NCBI RefSeq assembly: GCF_963920485.1
Contig: NZ_OY986431.1
Coordinates: 1,364,001 to 1,428,000, forward strand
Direction: 5' to 3'
Source of the DNA: Cyanobium usitatum str. Tous
GTDB lineage: Bacteria > Cyanobacteriota > Cyanobacteriia > PCC-6307 > Cyanobiaceae
DNA length: 64,000 bases
A program made the position numbers and the translations under genes. The notes under the pieces are model-generated. The model worked only from the letters and a program-made list of their open reading frames with translations, was not told the DNA's origin and did no database searches. How positions within the stretch are numbered: the stretch's first letter is position 1; each line of letters opens with the position of its first letter. This document shows, in pieces, positions 42,955 to 51,258 of this stretch.

Positions 42955-43263
42955 TTGTTGACATACTGCTTTATAGCTTTTGCATTGGCGCATTTGCCAG
43001 CCCCGCCAATGCAGAAGATTCCCCAGTCGAAGAAATACCACCTCTTCAAAGGGCAAATTGGGAGAGCCAGGAAGGGCGACCCAGGATCATTCACAGAGTT
43101 TTCCAACCCCGAATTCTCTACAGAAGTGAGTATTCGCTATAGCTTTAAACTATGTCAACTGTGGCTTGTTAACGCCCTCTACGAAAGCCGCTATTGCTCT
43201 GATGATGGATATGACAAATGGGACAACTCCTCTTTCTCGAGTTGGGGGCACAGAGTGGGCTGA
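42955..43263 (+). CDS. Doubtful protein in an AT-richer patch (102 aa)
   Basis: The frame opens with a hydrophobic stretch MLTYCFIAFALAHLPAPP, then a polar part with FSNPEFSTEVSIRYSFKLCQ. The base composition is lower in GC than that of its neighbours. No family recognised; it may be a relic of transferred DNA. Confidence 0.3.
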   Translation: MLTYCFIAFALAHLPAPPMQKIPQSKKYHLFKGQIGRARKGDPGSFTEFSNPEFSTEVSIRYSFKLCQLWLVNALYESRYCSDDGYDKWDNSSFSSWGHRVG

Positions 43264-43335
43264 GGCTTGGTTTGTAATGCCCTATTTACTCTCACCGCTG
43301 ATATAGGCGCCTTAGTAGTAGCGGCCGGGATATTC

Positions 43336-43354
43336 GCCAGGCTTGTCGCCTGGC
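43336..43354. terminator. Short hairpin after the thiamine-binding protein gene
   Basis: GCCAGGC and GCCTGGC pair around TTGTC directly beyond the minus-strand stop at 43356. There is no T-run, so termination is plausible but not certain. Confidence 0.4.
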
Positions 43355-43355
43355 A

Positions 43356-43652
43356 TCAGAGCAGGGCCTGCACGCTGGCCACCTTGTCCTCCAGGGTCTG
43401 CTCCTTATCGGTGCGGGTATTGATCTTGACGGTGGTGTATATGCGAGGGCAGCCCATGGCGTGCACCGCCTGGTGGCAGGCCTCAATTGCCTGGAACACC
43501 GGCTGCCACTCCCCCTCGATCGCCGTGCCGTTGGGATGCAGCTGGATTTTGAGGCCGGCTTCTGTGAGCACCTTCTCGCAGGCGGCGATGTAGGGGGCTA
43601 GGTGCACGCCAACCCCGATCGGCACCACACACAAATCAACGATCACCTTCAT
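43356..43652 (-). CDS. MTH1187-family thiamine-binding protein (DUF77)
   Basis: The 98-residue protein matches the DUF77/MTH1187/YkoF-like fold: MKVIVDLCVVPIGVGVHLAP, then CEKVLTEAGLKIQLHPNGTA, IEGEWQPVFQAIEACHQAVH and PRIYTTVKINTRTDKEQTLE. The family binds thiamine or related ligands in the cytoplasm. The start at 43652 was chosen over 43658 because MKV is the family start. Physiological role unproven. Confidence 0.82.
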   Translation of the reverse strand: MKVIVDLCVVPIGVGVHLAPYIAACEKVLTEAGLKIQLHPNGTAIEGEWQPVFQAIEACHQAVHAMGCPRIYTTVKINTRTDKEQTLEDKVASVQALL

Positions 43653-43738
43653 GGTCACTCCCGGCAGATTGCACCCATCGTGGAGCCACTGGCCATTTAG
43701 GTGCTCACCGGCCTGGGGATGGGCTGCTCAGCCTTGGT

Positions 43739-45181
43739 TTATTCCCAGGGGGTAGGGCCCAAGGGGGCCGGGGTGCCAAAGGGCTCGGCAGGCCAGGGGG
43801 GCACCGTGCTGCTCCCATTGCCATTGCGCATGGCGTGATAGCATGGAGAGAGGATCTCGACGCCAGCGCCGGCGAATTGATCCTGGATGGCCCCCAGCAG
43901 ATCTGAGAGGGTGCTGCGGTAGGTCTCCACATCGCGGACATAGGCGCTGAGCTCGTAGCTGATGTGGAAGTCGTTCAGTGAGGTTTGGAGCACGAACGGG
44001 GGGAGCTCTTGGCTGATGCCTGCGGTGGCGCTGGCGGCATCCAGCATTAGGCGGTGAACCTGGCGCCAGGGCACGTCGTAGCCAATGGTGACGGTGGTGG
44101 CGATGATCACCGGCTCCGCGATCTCCCGGCGGGCCAGGCTGTAGTTAATGATCGAGGACACCAAAACGGTGGCGTTGGGGATGCTGACCACCTCATTGCG
44201 GGGGGTGCGCAGGCGGGTCACCAGCAGGGCGGAGTCGTGGACGATGCCAACGGTGCCGTTGATGCTGACCCGGTCGCCCTCCTGATAGGCCCGGGTGTAG
44301 GTGAGCATCAGCCCGCCGATCAGGTTGGCTGCCACCGCACTCGAGCCCAGGGCCGCCAGCAGCCCCACGAATAGGCCCGCGCCCTGGAAGGCCTTGCTAT
44401 CGGCCCCTGGGATGTAGGGGTAGGCCAGCACGACGCCGAGCAGCAGAATGCCGATCCCCACCAACCGGGCGGTGGGCCGGGCCCATTCCGGATAAAACCA
44501 GCTCAGGCGTAAGTCGCCCCGCTCCACAGCCCGGAACCAGGCTTTGCTGGCCCGCATTAGCAGTAAGGCGAGGCCCAGAATCACTGCCACCGAGAGCAGG
44601 TCGGGGATGGCCTTGGTAACGGCATATCCACCGCCCACCACCATGGTTTTGATCTGGTCCCGCAGGGTTTCCGAGAGGGCCTGGGTGGGAGGAAACAGCC
44701 CCAGGAAAAGCGGGATCGATAGGTAACTGACCAGCAGCAGCAAGGCTCCGTGCACGATCCGGCGAGCCGGATCGAGGAGGCTGCGCTCCTGATCGGCGGT
44801 GATCCACTGGTTACCCCCCACCTGCAGCCCCCGGATTCGGCCATTGGTGGGATCGTTGATCCAGCGCTCCAGGCGCCGGTTAAGGGCTATCTGGCCTCGC
44901 AGCCACAGGATGTAGAAACCCAGGGCGAGCAGGGCCAGCGCGCCCCCCCGCAACCAGTCGGAACGCCGGTGGGTTTGGCGGTAGCGCACGATCGCCACGC
45001 GGATCTGCTCCAGGTAGCGCTGGGCCAGCTGCTGGCGGCTGAGCTGAAAGCGGGCCGCGTTGCGGTCGTCCACTGAGAGGCGGGGCTCAAACTTGCCGTC
45101 CCGCATCACGCCGATGGTGGTGTATGGCGGGTCCTCTTGCAGGACGATCTGCTCGGGCTGGATCGAATAGTTGGCGGCCAT
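43739..45181 (-). CDS. MscS-type mechanosensitive channel, N-terminus possibly frameshifted
   Basis: The 480-residue frame has four to five spans and the MscS pore and beta domain: GLLAALGSSAVAANLIGGLM, YTRAYQEGDRVSINGTVGIV and RNEVVSIPNATVLVSSIINY. The channel would release solutes on osmotic downshift, fitting the osmolyte genes. An upstream minus-strand frame (45335 to about 45160) encodes a signal peptide (LLPLLVALLATQSLVAAPLS) and then AYIELDGRQLF before running into this gene in another frame; a one-base shift near 45165 would join them. Either the signal peptide was lost or the shift is a sequence error. Confidence 0.8.
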   Translation of the reverse strand: MAANYSIQPEQIVLQEDPPYTTIGVMRDGKFEPRLSVDDRNAARFQLSRQQLAQRYLEQIRVAIVRYRQTHRRSDWLRGGALALLALGFYILWLRGQIALNRRLERWINDPTNGRIRGLQVGGNQWITADQERSLLDPARRIVHGALLLLVSYLSIPLFLGLFPPTQALSETLRDQIKTMVVGGGYAVTKAIPDLLSVAVILGLALLLMRASKAWFRAVERGDLRLSWFYPEWARPTARLVGIGILLLGVVLAYPYIPGADSKAFQGAGLFVGLLAALGSSAVAANLIGGLMLTYTRAYQEGDRVSINGTVGIVHDSALLVTRLRTPRNEVVSIPNATVLVSSIINYSLARREIAEPVIIATTVTIGYDVPWRQVHRLMLDAASATAGISQELPPFVLQTSLNDFHISYELSAYVRDVETYRSTLSDLLGAIQDQFAGAGVEILSPCYHAMRNGNGSSTVPPWPAEPFGTPAPLGPTPWE

Positions 45182-45335
45182 CTAGTTCGATGTAAGCCGG
45201 TGGCGGGGCGTCAGCAGCTCGGCTCAGGGGGGCCGCTACCAGCGACTGCGTCGCCAGCAGAGCGACCAGCAGGGGCAAGAGGAAGCGCGCCCATCTGGGG
45301 CGTGGGCGAAGGCCGCAGGGCTCTAAATGACCCAC

Positions 45336-45698
45336 GATGCCTCTACTAGAACGTCAACGGACCCTATCTTCCCCTTTCTGATTAAGTTCTGATTATTTGG
45401 GGACCCTCGCTAGCGAAGTTGCGCCATCGTCCTGGTTTCGCACCTGCCACCGGTTCAGTAAGAACGAATTGACGTGATAGCCTGCAAGAGGAGCGTAAGG
45501 CTCAATACAAATTCATTTCAGAAACCGCTGCGAATGAAGAAACGGCTATGAAAAGGGGGGATTTAACAGTACAGTCCCTAGATTGCATCGTAAAACTTAT
45601 ATTGATGTTATCCTGGAATAAGGCTGCTCAGTATTGACGGGCTCGTAGCACATATCGGTCCAAAACTCCCACCATCGAACCAAGCAGCTCAACCCTCC
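45336..45698. other. Gene-free, AT-richer stretch before the SGNH hydrolase gene
   Basis: No gene is supported. It holds the upstream region of the hydrolase gene and of the divergent channel gene. A GGGGGGA tract lies near 45557. I could not pick a promoter with confidence. Confidence 0.4.
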
Positions 45699-47318
45699 AT
45701 GGCTACTCCTTCAAGCCAAAAAATTAAGGGCCTGTTTCAACAGCTCTATGACTTCGGCGACAGCCTGACGTCCTACGGCGATTTCGCCGCCTATCTCCAG
45801 AAGACGGTGTTGGCGGCCAGCGCACAACCGGCTTGGAGTGGCGTCAGTTGGAGCAATGCCAACTTCGGCAACCAGCTCGGCCTGAGGACAAAACTGGGCA
45901 TCCCGACGCCTTCAACAACGCCTCCAGCTGGGCTTGATATCCCTTCGCCCTTCTACCAGGTCGTCAATCCCTTTGTCGCCACTCCTGGCCTTGGGACACT
46001 AGGGGCGCCATCTTTTGCCATCGGTGGGGCCACCAGCGGCACCACCAGCCTCTACGACATCCTCACCATCACAGGCCTAGATGGGAAGACAGTGGCTCTG
46101 TCCAGCCTGTTCCCCAAACTGGCGCAGACGGGCGTTCAAAATCAGATCAATGCCGCCCTTAAACAACGGATTCGGCCCGCCTCCAACGAACTGGCCCTGT
46201 TCCAGGGTGGCGCAAACGATCTGCTGATCGCCTACATCCAGGAAGACCCGGACATTGAAGGCGTCTTGGACCAGGTGATGCAGAACATGCGCCAGAATCT
46301 CAGTGTGCAGCTGAGGGCTGCCGGCAGTCGCCAGTTGATGAGTTTTGGCCTGGCGGACTTCCAAGGCGTAGTGGATGGCGTGCCCTACCAGATGCCATTC
46401 CTGAGCAACCTGCTCAAGCAGGCCAGTCAACCGGATGCACCCGCCTGGCTCCAACCCTGGAAGAGTTTTGTGGAGACGGGTGGACTGGAAGAGTTCCAGA
46501 CCGAATACGCCACCATGCTGCAGGAACTTGGCAGAGAGTTCCCCTACTCCACAGTCATTTATTACACACCCGAGTTTGGGACGAACTGGGACACCTACGG
46601 CAAGCGCTTGGGCAACTTCGACAGCTATGGGATCAATAACACCGTGGACTATGCCCAGGCCACGAACCAAGATCTGCCGGCAGAAGCTACCAACGCCTAT
46701 CTCTACTTCGACGACATTCACAACACCGAAAGCGGCCAGGAGATGACAGCCCAGGCAATGGCCCTCACGCTCGAGAGCAACCGCGAGGCCATTGCCGCTG
46801 CCACCCTCACCAACAAGCAACTGGGCACCTCAAGGCCAAACGTCCTGCTGGCAAAACGGGAGAACAGCGAGCTCATCGGCCGGGCCGGCAACGACCTCCT
46901 GCGTGGCAACACGGGCAACGATGCTCTCTGGGGCGACCGGGGCCAGGACCGCCTCAGCGGCGCCCAAGGCAACGACTGGCTGCAGGGCGGCCAGGGCTCA
47001 GATCGGCTCAGCGGTGGAAGGGGAGCAGACTTTTTCTCTTATCAGAACAACGATGCTTCCAGCCGCTGGCGAGACACGATCACCGATTTCAACGGCCGGC
47101 AGGGCGATCGGCTGGGGATCACCGCAGTGCTGGACGGCAAAGATCCCTTCGCCAATCCAGGCTGGGAGTACATCGGCTCCAGTCCCTTCAGCGATGCACC
47201 GGCTGAACTGCGCTTTGCCAATGGGCGTTTGCAGGGCGATGTGGATGGCGATGGCAAGGCCGACCTACGCATTCAGCTGCTGGGGGTAACCACCTTTAAC
47301 CCCGACTGGATCAGCTGA
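45699..47318 (+). CDS. SGNH/GDSL hydrolase with RTX repeats
   Basis: The 539-residue protein has the four-block SGNH layout of esterases and lipases: block I YDFGDSLTSYGDF (Ser22), the GGAND block near 170, and YFDDIHNTESGQE near 337, which carries the Asp-His pair. Residues 395-450 contain RTX nonapeptides (GRAGNDLLRGNTGNDALWGD). No N-terminal signal is present, so type I secretion is expected, with folding on external calcium. Substrate unknown. The oxidase at 5.7-10.8 kb carries similar repeats; no type I exporter genes are in the window. Confidence 0.88.
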   Translation: MATPSSQKIKGLFQQLYDFGDSLTSYGDFAAYLQKTVLAASAQPAWSGVSWSNANFGNQLGLRTKLGIPTPSTTPPAGLDIPSPFYQVVNPFVATPGLGTLGAPSFAIGGATSGTTSLYDILTITGLDGKTVALSSLFPKLAQTGVQNQINAALKQRIRPASNELALFQGGANDLLIAYIQEDPDIEGVLDQVMQNMRQNLSVQLRAAGSRQLMSFGLADFQGVVDGVPYQMPFLSNLLKQASQPDAPAWLQPWKSFVETGGLEEFQTEYATMLQELGREFPYSTVIYYTPEFGTNWDTYGKRLGNFDSYGINNTVDYAQATNQDLPAEATNAYLYFDDIHNTESGQEMTAQAMALTLESNREAIAAATLTNKQLGTSRPNVLLAKRENSELIGRAGNDLLRGNTGNDALWGDRGQDRLSGAQGNDWLQGGQGSDRLSGGRGADFFSYQNNDASSRWRDTITDFNGRQGDRLGITAVLDGKDPFANPGWEYIGSSPFSDAPAELRFANGRLQGDVDGDGKADLRIQLLGVTTFNPDWIS

Positions 47319-47335
47319 GCCGGAAGCGGAGGGTA

Positions 47336-47369
47336 TTCCTCGCAGCTGCGCAGCCTGAACTGTGAGGAA
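47336..47369. terminator. Imperfect hairpin after the SGNH hydrolase gene
   Basis: TTCCTCGCAG and CTGTGAGGAA pair with one mismatch around 14 bases, 18 bases after the stop. No T-run follows, so the role as terminator is tentative. Confidence 0.35.
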
Positions 47370-47436
47370 CGGTTGCAACTAGGGAGTGATCCAGGCCGCC
47401 GGTTCAGGCTTGGCAGGCACTTGATCGCTGCTCACG

Positions 47437-49239
47437 ATGGCGCCGGCCTCCTCTCCCACCGTCGCCGCCGAAGCGTGGCTGGGCTCGTTCGCTGAGGCCC
47501 TGGCCTCCGGCGACTCCCAGGCCGTGCTGGCCCTGTTCGGCCCGGAGTGCTTCTGGCGCGATCTGGTGGCCTTCACCTGGAACCTAAGCACCGAGGAGGG
47601 ACCCGAGGCGATCGCGGCGATGCTGGCGGCCCGCCTGGAGGATGTGGCACCCCATGCTTTCCAGCTCAGGAGCGAAGCCAGCGAGACCGACGGGCGTATC
47701 GAGGCCTGGTTCGGCTTCCAGACGCGGGTGGGTCGCTGTAGCGGCCATGTGCGTCTGCAGGACGGTCGCGCCTGGACCCTGCTCACCGCCCTTGATGAAC
47801 TGAAGGGCCACGAGGAGCGGCTGCGTGAGCGGCGACCGGTCGGCGCCGAGCATGGCGTCCATCCCGGGCGGCAGTCGTGGGCGGAGTTGCGCGAAGCGGA
47901 GCGGCAGGTCCTGGGCGTGACGGAGCAGCCGGATGTGGTGATCGTGGGCGGCGGCCAGGCGGGCCTCACCCTGGCGGCCCGCCTGCGCTATCTGGGGGTG
48001 CCCACCCTGGTGCTCGAGAAGCTGCCCCGGCCGGGCGACCACTGGCGCCGCCGCTACAAGAGCCTCTGCCTGCACGATCCGGTTCACTATTGCCATTTCC
48101 CCTACCTGCCCTTCCCCGAGGGCTGGCCCCTCTACACGCCCAAGGATCAGCTGGCTGACTGGATGGAGGCCTACACGAGCGTGATGGGCCTGAACGTTTG
48201 GGGTGGTTCGCCGGCCCGCAGCGCCCGCTTCGATCCGCAGCAGGGCCGCTGGCAGGTGTTCACCGAGCGCGATGGCCGGCCGGTGGAGCTGCGGCCCCGC
48301 CATCTGGTGATGGCCCTGGGGGTGTCGGGCTACCCAAGTGTTCCGCAGATTCCCGGTGCCGAGGCCTTCGCCGGCGATCAGCACCACTCCAGCGCCCATC
48401 CGGGTCCCGACGCCTACCGCGGCAAGCGTTGCGTGGTGGTGGGCTCCAACAACTCCGCCCACGACATCGCCGCCGGTCTTTGGGAGGCCGGAGCCGCCGA
48501 GGTGACGATGCTGCAGCGCAGCTCCACGCTGATCGCGCCGGTGCCGGCACTTGAGAAGCTCGCTTTCGCGGGCTCATATTCGGAGCAGGCGCTGCAGCGG
48601 GGCATCACCCCCGAGCAGTCGGACATGACGGTCGCTTCGATTCCCTACAAGCTGCTGCCCCAGTGGCAGAAGCCGATCTACGACGCGATGCGCGTCGAGT
48701 ACGCCGACCTCTATGGGCGCCTGGAGAAAGCCGGTTTCCTGCTCGATTTCGGCGCCGACGACTCGGGCGTGTTCATGAAGTTCCTGCGGCGGGGCTCGGG
48801 CTACTACCTCGATGTAGGCGCCTCCGAGCTGGTAGCCGATGGCCGCATCCGCCTGCGCAGCGGTGTGCGGATTGAGCGGCTCACGCCCCATTCGGTGGTG
48901 CTCAGCGACGGCGGCGAGCTGGCGGCCGATCTGGTGGTGTATGCCACGGGCTACGGCTCAATGAACCGTTTCCTGGCGGATCTGATCTCCCCCGAAGTGG
49001 CCGACAAGCTGGGCAAGGTGTGGGGGATGGGCTCCGACACTCCCAAGGATCCCGGCCCGTGGGAGGGGGAGCTGCGCAACATGTGGAAACCGACCCAGGT
49101 GGAGAACCTCTGGATCCACGGCGGCAACCTGCACCAGTGCCGCCACTACTCCCTCTATCTGGCGCTGCAGCTCAAAGCGCGCCTCGCCGGCCTTGACACG
49201 CCGGTGTACGGCCTGGCTCCCAGCTTGCATCAGAGCTGA
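47437..49239 (+). CDS. Flavin-containing monooxygenase-like protein with NTF2-like N-terminal domain
   Basis: Residues 1-150 resemble an NTF2/SnoaL-type domain (SFAEALASGDSQAVLALFGP, CFWRDLVAFTWNL). The rest is a two-nucleotide-binding-site flavoprotein: FAD site DVVIVGGGQAGLTLAARLRY near 167, DHWRRRYKSLCLHDP, and a second dinucleotide site CVVVGSNNSAHDIAAGL near 330, then VVYATGYGS near 500. It should oxidise a small substrate with NAD(P)H and O2 in the cytoplasm. Length (600 aa) fits the fused form. Substrate not predictable. Confidence 0.83.
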   Translation: MAPASSPTVAAEAWLGSFAEALASGDSQAVLALFGPECFWRDLVAFTWNLSTEEGPEAIAAMLAARLEDVAPHAFQLRSEASETDGRIEAWFGFQTRVGRCSGHVRLQDGRAWTLLTALDELKGHEERLRERRPVGAEHGVHPGRQSWAELREAERQVLGVTEQPDVVIVGGGQAGLTLAARLRYLGVPTLVLEKLPRPGDHWRRRYKSLCLHDPVHYCHFPYLPFPEGWPLYTPKDQLADWMEAYTSVMGLNVWGGSPARSARFDPQQGRWQVFTERDGRPVELRPRHLVMALGVSGYPSVPQIPGAEAFAGDQHHSSAHPGPDAYRGKRCVVVGSNNSAHDIAAGLWEAGAAEVTMLQRSSTLIAPVPALEKLAFAGSYSEQALQRGITPEQSDMTVASIPYKLLPQWQKPIYDAMRVEYADLYGRLEKAGFLLDFGADDSGVFMKFLRRGSGYYLDVGASELVADGRIRLRSGVRIERLTPHSVVLSDGGELAADLVVYATGYGSMNRFLADLISPEVADKLGKVWGMGSDTPKDPGPWEGELRNMWKPTQVENLWIHGGNLHQCRHYSLYLALQLKARLAGLDTPVYGLAPSLHQS

Positions 49240-49299
49240 AGCGAGCCTGCCGGGTCCGGGCACAATGCGCCTGCCGGTCGTCGTCTGGAGCCAGGTTCG

Positions 49300-49779
49300 A
49301 TGATTCACCCTGCCCGCCCGCTTGGCGTCCTCGCGGCGCTCCTGCCTGCTGTAGCAACGGTCGCCAGCGGCGCTCCGGCCCTTAGCCAGCAGGTTCCCGT
49401 TGTGGCTCCCCGTCACGAACAGCTAGCCCCGGTGCCGGGAGCTCCGACCGCCCAGGTAGGGGTGGCGGTGAGGCGCCTCGGCGGCCAGCCGCTCGATCAC
49501 GACTTCCACGCCCTGCAGGGGCGGGAGCTGCGCCTGCGGGAACTAACCATTGCCCCAGGAGGCAGCATCACCTTGCACCGCCATGACCAGCGCCCCGGGG
49601 TTGCCTACATCCTCGAGGGCCAGATGACGGAATGGCGCGGTCCCGGGTTCACCCCCAGGGTGATCGGCCCCGGAGAGGCGGTCTTCGAAGCCACCGGCGT
49701 CAGTCACTGGTGGCGCAATGAGGGCACCAGCCCAGCCCGGGCTTTGGTGGTCGATATCGTTCCGGTCTCCGCACCCTGA
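49300..49779 (+). CDS. Exported cupin-domain protein
   Basis: An N-terminal hydrophobic segment (LGVLAALLPAVATVASGAPA, cleavage near ALSQQ) leads to a single cupin barrel with metal-binding motifs LHRHDQRPGVAYILEGQMTE and GVSHWWRNEGT. It lies 60 bases after the flavin monooxygenase on the same strand and may be co-transcribed. Ligand unknown. Confidence 0.75.
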   Translation: MIHPARPLGVLAALLPAVATVASGAPALSQQVPVVAPRHEQLAPVPGAPTAQVGVAVRRLGGQPLDHDFHALQGRELRLRELTIAPGGSITLHRHDQRPGVAYILEGQMTEWRGPGFTPRVIGPGEAVFEATGVSHWWRNEGTSPARALVVDIVPVSAP

Positions 49780-49874
49780 GGCGGCAGGGCAGCCTTCACG
49801 GTCAAGCTGGTGCGGCTGGTGCCCCGGTTCAGAGCGGATCTCGCCATGCGGATGGCACCGGAACTCCGCTGATC

Positions 49875-49925
49875 ATTGCCCAGCAGAACAATGAATGCGG
49901 TATCGGTTGCGGTGGCCTACTGGCA
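49875..49925 (+). pseudogene. Relic of the start of a MAQQNN-type membrane protein gene
   Basis: Reading from 49875, codons for AQQNNECGIGCGGLLA match the start of the protein at 15224-15757, but the ATG has become ATT and the similarity ends after about 16 codons. Confidence 0.6.
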
Positions 49926-49949
49926 TACCCAGGATCAATGGGGTGTGCG

Positions 49950-50049
49950 CGGCCGATTCAGAGGCCTCCTGCACCGCCTCCGGCGTTTCGATCACGGCCA
50001 ACAGCGCCTATTTCAACCCACCATTGGCGAAATCGAAGCGAAAACCCAT
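49950..50049 (-). pseudogene. Relic of a DUF4236 gene
   Basis: From ATG 50049 the frame reads MGFRFDFANGGLK and stops. The ends match the DUF4236 start MGFRF and its FSKGGL segment with the middle deleted. The bases beyond (TCCGGCGTTTCGATCACGGC at about 49979-49998) match a later segment of the gene at 39060-39620, so two separate pieces were joined. Confidence 0.65.
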
Positions 50050-50052
50050 GTC

Positions 50053-50118
50053 TTAGTGGCTCTTGACGCAATAGCTGCCTGAGGGATAAAAACCCAGCGG
50101 ACAACCGCCTTTTGCCAT
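50053..50118 (-). pseudogene. One-repeat relic of the Cys-repeat protein gene
   Basis: The frame encodes 21 residues, MAKGGCPLGFYPSGSYCVKS plus H. It corresponds to the last repeat and C-terminus of the protein at 39626-39949, without signal peptide or other repeats. It lies directly before the DUF4236 relic, the same order as at 39 kb. Confidence 0.6.
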
Positions 50119-50188
50119 ATCGCTTACCTTTATTTTTGGTTGCCACTGAAGCCATTGGAAGCAAGAGCATGGCTATTGATTTAGTGGA

Positions 50189-50216
50189 TTGACACCGCAT
50201 GTAGGTTTGGTATGTT
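50189..50216 (+). promoter_or_regulatory. Sigma-70 type promoter of cyAbrB paralogue C
   Basis: TTGACA (50189-50194) is 16 bases from TATGTT (50211-50216), 22 bases before the start codon. TGTTCTGAACA, an inverted repeat, overlaps the -10 element and its downstream side and might be an operator. Confidence 0.7.
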
Positions 50217-50238
50217 CTGAACATCACGCAAATATCAG

Positions 50239-50601
50239 ATGATTACCGGATCCGAACTGCTCGCCAAAGTCAAGGAAATGGGCGATGTCTCCAAGTCAGA
50301 GCTCGTGCGTGAGTGCGGCTATGTGAGCACCAAAAAAGACGGCGGCGAACGCCTCAACTTCACCGCGTTCTATGAGGCCCTGCTCGGTGCCAAGGGGGTA
50401 AGCCTCGGCAGCGATAGCGGCGGCCGGGGCAAAGGGGGGCGCAGCCTTAGCTATGTCGCAACTGTTCAGGGCAACGGCAATCTGCTGGTGGGCAAGGCCT
50501 ACACCGCCGTGCTCGACCTAATTCCCGGCGATGAGTTCGAGATCAAGCTGGGCCGTAAGCAAATCAAACTTATTCCTTTGGGCAGCGCAGAGGAGGAGTG
50601 A
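50239..50601 (+). CDS. cyAbrB transcriptional regulator, paralogue C
   Basis: The 120-residue protein has the same layout as paralogues A and B (MITGSELLAKVKEMGDVSKS; GKAYTAVLDLIPGDEFEIKL) but differs more in the middle, where two residues are missing (GRGKGGRSLSYVATVQGNGN). It follows a patch of gene relics instead of a nuclease gene. If all three are expressed, they could form mixed dimers; that is inference. Confidence 0.9.
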   Translation: MITGSELLAKVKEMGDVSKSELVRECGYVSTKKDGGERLNFTAFYEALLGAKGVSLGSDSGGRGKGGRSLSYVATVQGNGNLLVGKAYTAVLDLIPGDEFEIKLGRKQIKLIPLGSAEEE

Positions 50602-50738
50602 GCAGATCGAGTTCCACCCAGACTCCACATCACTGGTAGCGGTGGCCTGATTGCGAACCGCTGAGCCAAACAGGTTGTTGAAGTGGGCGAGGTGGAGAGG
50701 AAATTCGTGGGCTCCCATTGTCTACGGCGACCACCCGA

Positions 50739-51149
50739 TCACTCATTCCCTGCGATTTCATGTTGCTGGCAGCGCCTGCAGAGCCCATGGATTTCAAAGG
50801 TGTGGAACAGCGGCCTGAAACCCTGCAGCAAAACCGCACCCAGCCCCAGGCTGCCACTGCTAATCCGACAAAGGGGGAGAGCCTGGATAAGACCGCACTG
50901 CACACAGGTGAGATGGTGTTCATCTCGATCCACCGGCGCATAGACGGCCTCACCGCTGGGGAGCTTGCGGCAGCGCACTAATCCGGCTTGCTGCAGTTGT
51001 TTGAGAACCCTGTAAACAGTTGCCAGGCCGGTGCTGTGCCGCGTTGCTCTCAAGCGTTGGTGCAGTTCCTGGGCGCTGAGCTCGCCGTCCGCCTGCTGGA
51101 GCAGCTGGAGCAGGGGCTGCTGCCTGGGAAAAGAAGTCGCGGAAGCCAT
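50739..51149 (-). CDS. zur: Fur-family regulator, probably Zur
   Basis: The 136-residue protein has the Fur layout: winged helix LSAQELHQRLRATRHSTGLA with TVYRVLKQLQQAGLVR, then a metal-binding dimerisation part with DEHHLTCVQCG and a C-terminal CRRCQQH pair that would hold structural zinc. It is transcribed away from a COG0523 GTPase gene, a partner seen with zinc regulators. Zur is therefore more likely than Fur or PerR. Zinc-loaded Zur represses zinc uptake and allocation genes. Confidence 0.8.
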   Translation of the reverse strand: MASATSFPRQQPLLQLLQQADGELSAQELHQRLRATRHSTGLATVYRVLKQLQQAGLVRCRKLPSGEAVYAPVDRDEHHLTCVQCGLIQALPLCRISSGSLGLGAVLLQGFRPLFHTFEIHGLCRRCQQHEIAGNE

Positions 51150-51182
51150 TGGGGTCGATCCGGGCGGCTGCCTTTGCTAGAA

Positions 51183-51197
51183 CGACAACCATTCTCA
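51183..51197. promoter_or_regulatory. Candidate Zur box between zur and the GTPase gene
   Basis: On the minus strand TGAGAATGGTTGTCG partly fits the 7-1-7 pattern TGATAATnATTATCA. It is in the 109-base divergent region, where a shared operator is expected. The symmetry is incomplete (4 of 7 positions), so this is tentative. Confidence 0.4.
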
Positions 51198-51258
51198 CTC
51201 TTGGACCCGACCCAGCTTGGCCATGGCCTTCTCCAGCCCCGTTCCCGCCGCCTAGCGT

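Noticed and set aside
47584-48462. 292-residue minus-strand frame over the flavin monooxygenase gene
   Set aside because: The plus-strand frame carries complete FAD and NAD(P) motifs; the antisense frame has none.
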